64,000 bases of DNA from Hippophae tibetana (Eukaryota; Streptophyta; Magnoliopsida; Rosales; Elaeagnaceae). Position 1 is the stretch's first letter. Every line of letters starts with the position of its first letter. Below the pieces are notes generated by a model. It saw nothing but the letters and a program-made list of their open reading frames with translations. It was not told where the DNA came from and did not search any database. Of the stretch, positions 10,681 to 21,668 are shown one piece after another. The stretch covers positions 19,620,159 to 19,684,158 of the forward strand of contig CM072811.1 of the NCBI GenBank assembly GCA_037013495.1, read 5' to 3'. Position numbers and translations under genes: made by a program.

Positions 10681-11570
10681 CTTTTATTAGAAGTACTAGG
10701 AGAATAAGTGATAAGATGTCTCTTGGCCAAAACACAAGTCTCACAATGTAAAATAGACTCATGAATACCAATAAATAAAGTGGGCATGGATTTTTTCATA
10801 AGACTAAAGGATGGATGCCCTAAGTGGTGATGCCACAACCAAATTTCACTTAGCTTATCAGAACTAGAAGTCAATGCAGTGCGTGCATGTGCTCATAGTT
10901 TCTCCTCTGCATAATTTTGATCCAAACAGAACAATCTGCCCCTCAGATACCCTCGACCAATTATTTCCCTAGTAAGAAGATCCTGAAAAATCACATACAT
11001 AGGATAAAAGGTTACAAAACATTTAGACTCAATATTCAACTGTGTGATAGATATTAGGTGATGAGATAAGTTAGGTACATATAAAACATTATGGAGCTAT
11101 AAAGATGGAGTGATATGAACTGACCCCTTTCCTAAGATAGGAAAGGCCTCACCGTTAGCATTCGTAACATAAGACACTAGTGGGGAAGATAACTCATTAA
11201 AATAAGATCTATCTAAAGTTATATGATCAGATGCACCAGAATCAATAATTCAAGTATTAGACCCAATAGAGTGAGAAATGTGTAAGGTCATACCAATCTT
11301 ACCACAACCAGCTATTGAAGTTGTAGGGATACCTCCACATTCCATAGGATGATCCTGTCTAGTTACTCTATAGTAGTCTAGTTCTTGGAAAATTTGTGCT
11401 ACAACTACTTTTTCTCTAGCATGATAAGGTTGTCATTTTTCTCTAGAGTAGTCTGCTTTTGATTGCAATTGTGGGTACAGTTTCCAACAAGTCTCACGAA
11501 GATGCCCCCGTTCATTGCAATAAGAGCAATGAGAACGAGGGCGATTGGCAAAGCCTGGTGGAGGCCCTTG
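10644..11570 (-). pseudogene. Copia-2 gag zinc knuckle, protease and pre-integrase
   Basis: The minus strand shows a CCHC knuckle CSYCNERGHLRETC at 11528-11487, the protease site IIDSGASDHI with D-S-G at 11243-11235, then NVLYVPNLSHHLISI, and in the frame 10874-10644 the pre-integrase IWLWHHHLGHPSF and LHCETCVLAKRH, running into FELIHSDV. Upstream of the knuckle, where about 250 codons of gag are expected, only 600 bp of simple-composition leader precede the primer site. Most of gag has therefore been lost. Stops occur, for example before the protease. Confidence 0.82.
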
Positions 11571-11908
11571 CTAATAAAGTGGAATTGAATTTTTCATTGA
11601 AATAATATTGTGCAGCGAGGTAAAAAGTTTTTTTTGTACCGGACTGGACTGAAGAGTAAGTGGATTGATGGGTTAAAATTGGTTAGTGGGCTGTTTGATT
11701 AGTGAGTGGGATGATGGTCTGATGGGTGGGATGATGGGCTTAGGGTAGAGCTGGGTAAGTTGAGTAAATATTATGGAAAAAACTGAAAATTAAAAAGCTA
11801 AAAAAAGGGACTGCAAGTTGAGTAAATATTACCCACAAAATAAAAAAAACGTAGAGTAGTGCGGGAGCTAGAATGATGCCAAAAGAGGTGTGCGCGGACG
11901 GCTGGTGC

Positions 11909-12020
11909 GCAGGCTGGACGACGCGGGTTGAATGGTGCGGGTTGGACGACGCAGGTTGGACCGCGTGGGCTGGACGACGCGGTCTGGATGGCGCAGACTG
12001 GATGGCGTAGGTTGGATGAC
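11909..12020 (-). repeat. 14-bp tandem repeat in Copia-2 leader (8 units)
   Basis: Eight 14-bp units follow one another with no gaps: for example GCGGGTTGGACGAC (11937), GCAGGTTGGACCGC (11951), GTGGGCTGGACGAC (11965), GCGGTCTGGATGGC (11979). It is a GC-rich island in an AT-rich element, between primer site and gag. Open frames across it are a product of repeat composition. Confidence 0.8.
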
Positions 12021-12153
12021 GGATCTACAACGGACAAATAGATCTGCAACGGCGGTACGAACTAGACAATACGAGAAGATCAACGGCCCTGCATAAAGAT
12101 ACTGACGATAGTGTCGCTACTCGGGGATCGGTAAATTTTTTTTTCTTTCCTGG

Positions 12154-12163
12154 TCTGATACCA
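12154..12163 (-). promoter_or_regulatory. Copia-2 primer-binding site (tRNA-iMet type)
   Basis: The minus strand reads TGGTATCAGA three bases after the 5' LTR end. This is the standard copia primer site complementary to the 3' end of initiator tRNA-Met. It fixes the orientation and the LTR edge. Confidence 0.9.
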
Positions 12164-12166
12164 AGT

Positions 12167-12320
12167 TGAATATAATGGAATATATTTATTTACTCTCTTG
12201 AAAGAAAATGAATGGTAATATATATATATATACAAAAAAAAAATAAGAATCTATTTTTTAAGAAAAGTGCTTTTAGAAAAAGTATATTAATTGCATACAA
12301 TTAATGATCACTTATTAACA
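12167..12320 (-). repeat. Copia-2 5' LTR
   Basis: It matches 5886-6033. On the minus strand it runs from TGTTAATAAG to ATATTCA and is followed by the primer-binding site. Small indels and substitutions separate the two copies, so the insertion is not recent. Confidence 0.88.
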
Positions 12321-13259
12321 ATAAATTTGTATTAAATTTTATTCTTTTAGGTTTTATCCCTATTTTACATAACTCAGGATATGTAAAAATAAAAAATATT
12401 AACTATTAGATTTTGCCCTCAACATGACTTATTTATCATATTCTTTTCGATTTACCCCTTTTGACCAAATTGGTAGATTGATTCGGTTAGATTGGACCAA
12501 ATTGTTAGGGTTTTGTTTTGTTACCCTCTCGGGTTATCTGATTAACTAAAGGTAATAAATGATTAAAACAAAAAGGAATAAATGATTAAAAACATGCCTC
12601 GGCCAACCCTTTTTCTTATTTTATTAATATATATAAATATATGACACTTTTACCCCTTCACTATATTCCATATTTATAAATTCTAATTTAAAATATAAAA
12701 TTTAATAATTAGTATCTACTATTACACTATTTTAATAATATATAAGTCTATATATACTTTTTGGTTCAAAAGTAACAAAAAGTTGCCAATCCACTTTTTT
12801 AACAGATGTAACTTGCTAAGGGTTTTTCTAGGCTTTTGGCCCTCAACTAATTGTGAATAACATACTAGCTTTTTTGTGCGAGATCACATGGTTTAGTGGT
12901 GAAAGAATGATACTAGTGTTTGATCACATGGTATAGTGAAGCAGTGAGATTTTCATGTTGAAACCACCTATTCACATGCCCTTTGTATCCTAATGGTGGC
13001 TATTTTTGTCAAAAGAAGATTCGTTCAACCATAAAAGAGCTTTACAATATAAAGGTCACCCTATTAACAAGAGTCCCCGAGAAACTACTAAGCTTAACCA
13101 TACAAAAACAACCATGGTTTCTAAATTCAGGCCCAGACTTTCTATATCCACAAATTATGGCAACATTATCTTAAATGCTCCCGAGATTTGACATATCTTC
13201 AATTATACCTCTTAAGTTTATAAAATATCAAAAATACTCTTATATTTTAATAGTGTTAA
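12321..13259. other. AT-rich stretch without a recognised gene
   Basis: No domain or RNA gene can be supported. A repeated GATCACATGGT motif (about 12882 and 12922) gives a faint tRNA A-box look. The open frames at 12983-13191 show no known motif. Confidence 0.5.
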
Positions 13260-13955
13260 TTTTTTATCCATTATTATTTAGATTATTATTCTTAGGCTAT
13301 GATACTAATTTATTGAAAGTAATAATTTGTCTAAAAGTTTTATTATTTTTCTGTATAAGTCTAATTTTCTTCTATATTCATTACAATTGCATATTATATT
13401 ATGTTCTTCATTATGCTGGTTGCTTAATTCTAATCCTGAATTTATTAATTATCTTTTAAAATTAAAAATTACTCTTTCATTTGTTAAATCTAATAATTCT
13501 AATTTATGTACTAATGATTCGATGTTCATAGAGTATTATCTTGATAAATCATATGTGTTGAATGCATATTATTTTGTCTTATTCGTAGTATAAAAGTAGG
13601 TTTTTCTTGTGTACATATAGTGTATTTATAATCTTCAAAGAAGTAATATCCAAACATTAAGTTGTTGAATTCTTCTTCCTCTATTCTCACATGTTTTTGA
13701 CTAAAGTAGTCTTTTAATGTCCTTAAAACGGGATGGTCTATGATACTTGTGATAGCTTTAATATAATCTGTATAGATATCTTATAAGGTGTTAAATTTTT
13801 TAAAACTTTTCAAGACAAGTTTCATAGTCTTCATTTTTAAAATATTCATTTCAATAATAGAGATAACATTTATCAAATGTTTCTAATAAAGTTAGATTTT
13901 TATCTTTGATTTCCATTGGAATTGTTAGTTGTTTATTTCTAAAAATAATTTTCAT
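13260..13955 (-). pseudogene. Unidentified ORF downstream of the pararetrovirus promoter
   Basis: A degenerate frame begins with ATG at 13955 (MKIIFRNKQL) and, allowing a few stops and frameshifts, stays protein-like to about 13550, with blocks such as KAITSIIDHPVLRTL and FNNLMFGYYFFEDYK; looser open sequence runs on to about 13260. I do not recognise the product. It sits about 440 bases downstream of the viral TATA box. In a circular caulimovirid genome the first ORF after the leader lies there, so it may be the virus's first ORF. Alternatively it is unrelated host debris. Confidence 0.4.
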
Positions 13956-14392
13956 TTTCCTGTTTTAACAATATTATGTTTTGTCGTAAGCAAATATTTA
14001 AACATTAAAGATTCTTAGCTAGCTTAAATTTATAATTATTATACCTAAATGTGATGGGTCCATCATGGTCTTCCCTTATGTTCGTCTTCTTTGTTACATA
14101 TGTTATGCCTCAACTTTGCTCAAACCTCAATGCCCTCCTGGCAATGGTGAGCCTTCTGCATTCGTACATAAATGGTGTCCAATAGTTGACTTACTAAAGA
14201 AGAGTAACTGAACTCCATTTTATTCAACTTAAGGCTAACTAAGAACCTTGAAAGGGGTACTTAGCCGCTCATAATTACTGGGTATAACATTATTGGTTTT
14301 GAGATTTCTAGATAAAGAGGTTTTCTATGCTTAGAGTGTTTCAAAGTAGAGAGTTATGGACTTCTGTGTGTTCTAAAATGATAATAAGGGTT

Positions 14393-14401
14393 CCTTTTAT
14401 A
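14393..14401 (-). promoter_or_regulatory. TATA box of the pararetroviral pregenomic promoter
   Basis: The minus strand reads CTATAAAAGGAACC (TATAAAAGG at 14401-14393) between the transactivator gene and the unidentified ORF, where caulimovirids carry their 35S-type promoter. About 400 bases of non-coding leader follow. I could not find a tRNA-Met primer site in that leader. Confidence 0.55.
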
Positions 14402-14639
14402 GAATAAGGAATCCATGTTTATAAGACTAAAACTATTATTTTACCCATATTTTAATAATTCATCTACTTTTCCACTTTAAAGGATAGCCACTACTTTTTT
14501 CCTTGGCATATGCTGCCGACTAAGATGTGGGGTCTACAACTTTGTTTCTTTTGTAGTCTTCTATCGACAGTTTCTTTTCTTATTTTCCTTTATCATTTTC
14601 TACCGACGATTCTTTTGATGACGTTGAGGATGACGCATC

Positions 14640-15790
14640 TTCATCTTCTCAGTCTTTGATGTAGAGAATGCATTTGTGGTCTTTTGTGGCTTTTTTGGCA
14701 TAGAAGCATAATACTTTTCTTGTTTCTTAACCAATTTCTAGGTTATTGTAATTAAAATTTGTTTCATATTTGGTGATTTTTTCACCATCTTCTTCTGATA
14801 GAGCCATGCTATTGTTGGAAATGATGATGACTTTATTAGTTGAATAATTTACTTTAATCTCAGTAGAATTGTTAATCTTCCTGAGTTCATAGTTAATTTG
14901 GATTAACATTTGACCTCTTAATACACAGAGTTCTTCCGTGTTGAATTCCTTTTTCTGAAAGTGCCCTTGGTTTGGGAACTTCTCTGTTTGTGTTAGGAAT
15001 CCCTATATTTATGAAGTGACAGGGACTAATACTTCCTTTCTCATTCCAATCCATTAATAATTTGAAAAATCTAAGATAAATAGGTTTATCACCTACTTTA
15101 ATTTTTCTTCTAAAATTCTTGATTGCTTTTTTTAAATTTTTTGGGAAATAATTTAACTCACTTAAATTAATTCATGGATATATATTTTCTATTAGTCCAA
15201 CATGAAATTCTTTATACACAAATATTAAATCAGATCCTTCTAATATACTGAATTTACTTCCTATAGGAAATTCCTTGTCTGTAGTATAGAATTTCATATC
15301 TTCAATATGTTCTTGGGTAGATTTTTTGGCCAAATTATAGAGACTTAACCATTGTAGTTTGCTGAGGTTTCTATATTTGTCCTTTTTCATCTTCAATGAT
15401 TGGAGTGGTTCTAAGATATGTCTCTCTGAATAGTATTGAATGTTTTATTATTTTTTATGTCTCTCGAGGAGATGTTTCTCTAAATAGCACTGGAGGCCTT
15501 GCTATCTTTCTAAGATTTTTCAATATGCTTGGAGTTATTGGTTATTGTTGTAGTACTGCAGAATAATTTCTTACTATCTCCTCTAGAGTTATTAGTTTTG
15601 GTGTTTTGTAGTTGACATAACTACCTTCAGCTTCTATTTTTTGGTGAAGGCTCTATAAGTTACTCCACTAATTCCTAGAATAGATTTGATAGCTTCTACC
15701 CAGTTGTTATAAATTCCTGGTTTTGGGCCATTATAGACCACATAAAAAAAATTTGTTCTTCTTTTTCTGTCTCATTTTCCCAATTTAGCT
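14640..15790 (-). pseudogene. Caulimovirid transactivator/viroplasmin (inclusion-body protein)
   Basis: In living relatives this protein forms inclusion bodies and allows translation of the polycistronic viral RNA. The minus strand shows the viroplasmin fold signature VVYNGPKPGIYNNWVEA at about 15755-15690, a domain shared with eukaryotic RNase H1 N-termini. The frame 15396-15172 (KLQWLSLYNLAKKST, FHVGLIENIYP) matches the central transactivator region in layout. A lysine-rich tail follows to about 14640. Many stops and frameshifts are present. It lies directly downstream of the polymerase and upstream of the promoter, as expected. Confidence 0.7.
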
Positions 15791-15999
15791 TTGTGGTTTC
15801 AGAAGTTTTTTGTGAACTGTTAGGTTCTTCCTTTTTTTAATGGAGATTGCTCGTTTGAACTTATGGTCTCTAGAGGTTGTTTTGAACAATTAAGTTCTTG
15901 TTTTTTTCCTGTCTTCATAAGAGATTTCTCGAGATATAGCAACTCGAGTTGTTCATGTAGGATTTTTATCTCCTTTTATTTTATCTTGATTTTGATATC

Positions 16000-18060
16000 A
16001 ATATGTTTCATTCTTGAAAGCATAAAAATAGTTAGAGGTGCTAATTCTCTGGTAAGGGCATCAACTAAACTATTTTTATGGCCTGGAAGATGTTGAACAT
16101 CAAAATGATAATGGTTGAACCATTATTTCCATCTAACTAATCTTTCTTGTTTGAAATCACCTAAAATATTAGTTCTTAAGAAATAACCAAAATTCTTGTT
16201 ATCTGTTCCAACAATGAATCTGGAGCTTATGACATATATTACAAATTTCTTAATATCTTTTTTTACAGCTAAATATTCTTTTTTGTTAATATGATAATTT
16301 AATTCTGAACCTTAGAAAGATCTTGATGTATATCTATAAAGATATTCATCTTTGTCATCTACTCTTGCTTTAAGAACTGCTCCCCAATATTCTTGTGAAA
16401 CATCTATTTCAATTATCATCTTATCATTTGTTCCTAGAAGGTATAAAGTTGGTAGATTTTTTACCTTTACTTTTACTTTGTCCATATATAGAGTATCTTC
16501 TTCTGTCCATTTCCAAATATGATATTTTTTTCAATTTTACTTATAATGGTTTTCTCATTTCTGCAAGTTTTTTGATATATACTTCTGCATATGTTAAACA
16601 TCCTAAAAGTTTTTGTAATTTTTTTTATCTTTTAATTCACTAGGAAAACCTTGAATATTATTTAGTATATGGGGTTGTAGATTATTTTTTCCATCTTCAA
16701 TTTCCAACCCTAAGTATTTAATTTTTTGTTGATCAAGTACTGCTTTCTTTTCAGAGAGTACAATGCCTTCTTTTCTACATTCTTGTAGAATATCGATAAT
16801 ATCCAAATAATGTTTATTTAATTCATTACTGAAAACCAAAATATCATCTATGCAAACATAACAAATATCTTGTAACTTCTTAAAAATGTTATCCATATAT
16901 CTTTGAAAAATACTTGAAGCTTGTTTTAATCCAAATGGTATAAATGTCTATTGGAATTGTCCTTGGGGGCAACTAAATGCTGTTAATTTTTGAGATTCTT
17001 CATCCAGTCTTATTTGCCAAAATCCACTTTTGTAATCAAAACTCGAGAAGTTTTTCTTTCCTTTTATTAATGATAGTAGTTCTTCCTTTTTTGGAATAAA
17101 ATATCCATCGTCAATGGTTTCTTTATTTGGTGTTTTAAAGTTTATTATCATTCTCTTTTTTCCTCTTCTTTTCTCAGCTTCTTTTTCAACTAAGAATGTT
17201 GGACTAGCGTGAGGTGAATTACTTGGTATTATGACTTTTAATTCCAAAAGTTCTTGAAATTTTTTTTCAAATTCAAATTTGTCTTCTGGAGTATAAATCA
17301 TTGGTTTTACTCTTATGATCTTGTTAGAATCTCTTAATTTTATGTTGACTATTGTTTTAGATTTATTTATTTTTGGATCTAAAGGATTTTCTAAACTGAC
17401 TATTTTTAATAGTTTTCTTATGCTTGTTAGGGCTTTGTCTTCTTGTATTTTATTGAGAAAAGAGTTTTCTTTTTCTTCTATACCCAATGAAATATTTTCT
17501 AAATAAGATTTCTGTTGGTCTTCTATCTCACCATGTTTTCGCTTTTTATGTCGTTGCATAAAAGTTGGGTTTGAGACAGTTAAAGCTTTTCTTACTTTAG
17601 AAACATAGATGGTATCTCTTTCTAAGGTTGTAAGACTTATTTTTTCGGAATGTTGTGTGAAAGGTTGATATAAGTTTAGGAAATTATTTCCTATTAACAA
17701 ATCTACTCTTGTTTCTTGTTGATATATGGTAAGAATATGAAAGTTTTCTTTTCCTATCATTACATCAGTATCTTTTAATACCTGATTGAGTTTTATTGTA
17801 GTATTATTAGCAATTCTTACAATTAAATCTTTTGGTTCTTATTTTCAGTTGTCTTTTGGAAATACATATCTTTTGGCTACACACATGTTAGCTAATGTAT
17901 CTATATATGCATATAAATGATAAGTGTTATAGCCTTTAAATTTTAGTCCTACTTTAATGTAAGTACTATTTTGATTTCTAATACTATACAAATCATTCAT
18001 CTTCTGATGAAGAATATCCATAATTTGAGTGTTCATATTTTGAGTCAGTTATTTCTTCCT
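16000..18060 (-). pseudogene. Caulimovirid protease, reverse transcriptase and RNase H
   Basis: This polymerase gene copies pregenomic RNA to DNA in living relatives. The frame 18036-17845 holds the protease start with AYIDTLANMC, where the catalytic D-T-G has become D-T-L (residues 46-48). The frame 17760-16948 has the protease flap end LLIGNNFL and RT blocks KRMIINFKTPN, FSSFDYKSGFWQIRLD and LTAFSCPQGQ. The frame 16896-16603 has the RT catalytic box region VCIDDILVFS and KIKYLGLEI. RNase H follows down to about 16000 but is badly decayed. One stop separates the two protease parts, and another breaks RT at about 16948. Confidence 0.88.
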
Positions 18061-18179
18061 CAGTTTCTTCTAATAGATAGATACTATATGTATAATCTAT
18101 ATCATATTCCTCGATTGGTTCTAATTCCATTTTGAAAGTTTCTTCTAAGATTTTTGCTTTTTTTGGAAATTATTTTTTA

Positions 18180-19490
18180 TGTTGAAGTCTGCTTGGACAT
18201 TCATTAGCATAATGTCCTTCCTCATTATAAATTCAACATCTGCATTTTTTTCTTTCCTAAAGGGCAATAATTCCTTTTTCTGAAGGTTTATAATTCTTTC
18301 TTTTAAAATATATTTTCTTGTAGTTTTCTCTATTAAATCTCTTTTTATATTTTTGGAAATTTTTTTTTTGAATTTATATTTTTTATATTTATATTTTTGT
18401 TTATAAGATTTTATATTACATCCTTATTTCCCTAGTATTCTAAAATCTCTTGTATCACAACAGATTTTATCATTTCCTCTTATTTGTTTATATTCTTTTC
18501 TTTCTTGGCATTTAATTATGATCTAATCTTTAAGGCTTCTTATTCTTCCTCCTAGAGTATTTGGTATAGTTTCTTTATTCCTTTGTTCTCAATTTTCTGT
18601 TAAGGTTTTATATAGTGTTCTAGGTCATTTTTGAAAAAAAACATTTCTTTATAAGTTGTTTGCATAGAGGATGGTAATTTATGGTAATACATTTCATATT
18701 CACAAATAAAAAAGTCTATGTAACAGTTGTTACAAATTTCCATATTTGTTAGATGCCATTTAGCTTCATTGATTTCATTTTCATTGGATTCAGTGATAGT
18801 CCTTCCTTTATCTTCTCCAATAAATTCTTTGTATATTTCATTTGTTACTGTATCCAAGTATTCTCTTCATGTGGAAGCATTTCCTTGCATGAACAAATGT
18901 TGTTGATCTATTAAGTTTGAAAACCAAACTTTAACATTTCCTGTCATTTTATGTGTTATAAGCAGTCTACAGGTTGAAGGATTTGTTTGGGTAGTTTGAG
19001 AAGTTTATATGAGCATACTCATTCCACTAACCTATCCATCTAAGGTTTTTTTTCCTATCTCTTATACAATCTAAATCTAGAAGTTTAGATTTATAATTAT
19101 CATGGAGTTTGAACTCTGGTGGAATGCTACCTCTAGTTCCCCAATGAAACCATTTCCCCATTTTAGGTGGTTGTCTTCTTCTATCTGTAGTATCATGTTG
19201 TTTTGATCTTTGCCTATTTCTTTCTCCCTTATATGGGTCAGATGTTCTTTTTTAGTAAGGGATTGGTAATGAAATTGGTTTCATATGACCTTTTGAGGTC
19301 ATGTTTTCTGGTTCATAATCATTTTCATTGATTATTGTCATATCATCCTCTTCTTTGTTAGTACAAAGTTTTCCATTATAATGTTCTTCTATTTCTTCAT
19401 TGGTTAATGTCAATAAACTTACCAATATTTCTATATCTCTATTTTCAGGGTCCATGAATTTTCTTTCTAATTCTTTTTTATATTCCATTA
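18180..19490 (-). pseudogene. Caulimovirid coat protein region with zinc finger
   Basis: Structural protein of the virion in living relatives. Frames 19488-19252 and 18857-18600 give an acidic, lysine-rich stretch and a helical core. The C-terminal nucleic-acid-binding finger is visible at about 18243-18190 (KCRC, then EEGHYANECP), with a stop and one cysteine changed. Basic Lys/Arg-rich sequence precedes the finger and acidic sequence follows it, as usual for this family. Several stops break the core. It lies between movement protein and polymerase. Confidence 0.68.
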
Positions 19491-20160
19491 AATTGGAATT
19501 ATCTCTTTATTCTTAGATTGTTCCTTATTTTTCCTTTTCTCATTTTTATGAATCAAAGAATCTGATTTCCTTGGTGGCTCTTCTTTTAATCCTTCTAAGG
19601 GATCATATTTATAACCTATTATTTCCTTATTCCTATGTATGTTGTATACGTCTTTTCTTAGTTCTGAAAATTCCTTATGCATATCTTGTTGTAGTTTATT
19701 ATAACCACGTTCTTTTATTTCTTTTAGTAATTCTTTTTGTATATTTATTATTTCCTATAAATATTTTGTGTTTGATTCTTGGACTAAATTCATTTCCTCT
19801 GTTAATAATTGTACAGCTTCAAATAATGTTGCTTGATTTTTTGCTACACCTACTAGGCTTCCATTTACTTCTAAATGCATATTTTTATTTTATCTCTAAA
19901 CATTATTTTTCCCTAATATGCAATCATGAACTAATGCCTTCATTATTTTAACTTCATTTTCTAGTTTTTTAACTTCTTCTTGGTTAGAAGTTTCTCCTGA
20001 GTGGTCTATAAAATTAAATCTTGGTATACTATTAGTTTTAACAACATTACTATTTATTCTTGTTATTTAGGATTTTTCTTTAATATCTGATTTCCATTCT
20101 TCTAGTATTTCAAAGTATGTTAGTATTTCTGGTTTTATTATTTGTCCAAGTTCCTTAAAA
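19490..20160 (-). pseudogene. Movement protein-coat protein linker, helical region
   Basis: Minus-strand frames, including 19682-19488, are rich in Glu, Lys, Asn and Leu with a heptad-like look (for example VQLLTEEMNLVQESN near 19810). This suggests a coiled-coil segment between the movement and coat domains. A few stops interrupt it. I do not assign a separate gene; in some caulimovirid genera these domains form one polyprotein. Confidence 0.4.
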
Positions 20161-20870
20161 GTTTTGTCTATTTCTATAAATTAATTTTGTCTATATATTG
20201 AACTATTATGACTATTTGTTAAAGAGTATGCTACTAGATAGTATATTTGAAAATGTATGATTTTCTTCTTTCATAATCTCCTCTTTCAAATTCATAAGCT
20301 AGACTTAATACTTGATTTATATTTTTTTCATGTATATTTATAGCAAATCTAGGATATGCTATAAATTTTAACTTTTGGTATCCTAAATTATCATGGATCA
20401 TTCCTAATAAGTCATCTTACCTATTTATTATTTTGTTATCTAATAATGCTATTTTTATTGATGTATTTATTTCTTTCCTAAAATGAGTTTTTATTAATAT
20501 TTGAATTATTCCTAAATGGATGTATCCAATCTTTTGTTTATCTTTGTGCGAAATTTTTGATAACTTGTTTAATATAGTTTCTTTATAAATTAATAGTACA
20601 TTATATCTTATTTTTGTATCTGTAATCTTAATACTCATTTATTTATTGCTTATGCCATGATAGATTATATTTTTTTCTAGGAAATAATTTTCTTAACAAA
20701 AATGATGGGTCTTTAAATCCATCTCCTTTTTTTAAGATTTAATTTAATTTTTTGAATTTCTACAAATTTCTCTTTTACTTATTATCATTTCTTGTAAAAA
20801 AAAACATCTTGAGATGTCTTCTATTTCTATGTCTATTATTTCTTGGTTTATTTTTTTCTTCTTTCATTTT
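20160..20870 (-). pseudogene. Caulimovirid movement protein
   Basis: In living relatives it modifies plasmodesmata for cell-to-cell spread. The frame 20638-20417 carries the 30K-superfamily-like core (IGYIHLGIIQILIKTHF followed by a conserved aspartate in ALLDNKI), continuing to about 20250 with FERGDYERRK. The upstream part to about 20870 is frameshifted. It is the first gene of the minus-strand series and lies directly before the linker and coat region. Confidence 0.65.
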
Positions 20871-20960
20871 TAGAATTTTTTTTAATTAAACCTTGGGGGT
20901 ATTTTTTAAATTTTTAAAATCTTAAGAGTATTTTTGAAGATTTCTTAAACCTTTTAGAGT

Positions 20961-21174
20961 ATTTTTGATCTTTTTCCGAAATTATGTGCTAACGTCATGA
21001 CACAAACAAAACCTTTCAATAGCCAACAACCAAGCTTAACACTTCATTCATAGAAACACGCTAAGATACTACAATAATCATTGATACATCATGTGCTATT
21101 GATATTGAAAAACTAACCACAACACTCATAATCAAGAGGAAAAAAACATATCATACAACTGCTTGTTAAATAAA
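20961..21174. other. Junction of pararetrovirus and Copia-3, no gene
   Basis: AT-rich sequence between the last viral block and the first LTR-like bases of Copia-3. The right edge of the virus copy cannot be placed better than about 100 bases. Confidence 0.4.
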
Positions 21175-21344
21175 TATAATAAAAATAATAAAGTTAAAAT
21201 ATATATTTATTCTTAAATATTTATTTATTATTATTATTTTGGAGCGCCAGTGCACGAAAAGCCTCCCAACTATTAGTTGATTAACATATTTTTATAAATA
21301 TCTGTTGGAAATGAATTTAAATAAAAAAATATTTTTTATTATTT

Positions 21345-21658
21345 TATGATCGTTATTTCATAAATTATGTAACTGTTATTTTCATAATTATATGATCATT
21401 ATTTTTATGACCGTTATTTTCATAATTATGTGACCGTTACTTTTATGACCGTTATTTTTATAATTATGTGACCGTTACTTTTATGACCGTTATTTTTATA
21501 ATTATGTGACCGTTACTTTTATGACCGTTATTTTCATAATTATGTGGCCGTTAATTTTATGACCGTTATTCTCATAATTATGCGACCGTTACTTTTATGA
21601 CCGTTATTTTCATAATTATGTGTCTGTTATTTTCATAATTATATGACCGTTACACATA
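21345..21658 (+). repeat. 38-bp minisatellite in the solo LTR U3
   Basis: TGACCGTTACTTTTATGACC and its variants recur at exact 38-bp spacing (21431, 21469, 21507, 21545, 21583, 21621), with more diverged copies to the left. Each unit has two CCGTTA cores. It ends just before the TATA box, a usual place for U3 enhancer repeats. CCGTTA resembles a plant MYB-binding core (inference). Confidence 0.88.
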
Positions 21659-21668
21659 TTTTTCCCAC

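Larger units (their letters stand above)
5886..12320 (-). mobile_element. Copia-2, Ty1/copia retrotransposon with both LTRs
   Basis: The minus strand reads in order: 5' LTR (12320-12167), tRNA-Met-type primer site (12163-12154), leader with tandem repeat, partial gag with zinc knuckle, protease, integrase, RT, RNase H, polypurine tract (6044-6034), 3' LTR (6033-5886). The two LTRs are clearly the same sequence (148 and 154 bp). A 1,908-bp insertion splits the RT. Without it the element is about 4.5 kb, typical for a copia element with short LTRs. Stops, frameshifts and a nearly absent N-terminal gag show that it is inactive. I found no convincing target duplication. Confidence 0.9.
13260..20960 (-). 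mobile_element. Endogenous caulimovirid pararetrovirus, decayed near-genome-length copy
   Basis: About 7.7 kb of minus-strand sequence carries a full caulimovirid gene set in order: movement protein, coiled region, coat protein with zinc finger, protease-RT-RNase H, viroplasmin/transactivator, then a TATA promoter, a leader and an extra ORF. No integrase and no LTR are seen. Caulimovirids have circular genomes of about 7-8 kb, so this is close to one genome, opened between the extra ORF and the movement protein. Every gene has stops or frameshifts, so it is an inactive fossil. The transactivator gene points to the caulimovirus-like branch of genera, not badnaviruses. Genus is not resolved. 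Confidence 0.85.

Noticed and set aside
11798..12083. Minus-strand frames rich in Arg, Pro and Ser
   Set aside because: They translate the 14-bp tandem repeat in two frames; composition, not coding.
5881..12325. A 5-bp target duplication for Copia-2
   Set aside because: Left flank AAAGT and right flank ATAAA do not match, so none is claimed.
12880..12966. Possible tRNA-derived SINE (GGTTTAGTGG and a GTTGAAACC-like B box)
   Set aside because: Box spacing is wrong for a tRNA promoter, there is no A-rich tail and no flanking duplication.
13981..14365. tRNA-Met primer site in the pararetrovirus leader
   Set aside because: No stretch close to TGGTATCAGA was found on the minus strand.
21345..21658. 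Regularly spaced repeats considered as a CRISPR array
   Set aside because: The 38-bp units are contiguous with no unique spacers, and the DNA is a plant LTR; it is a minisatellite.
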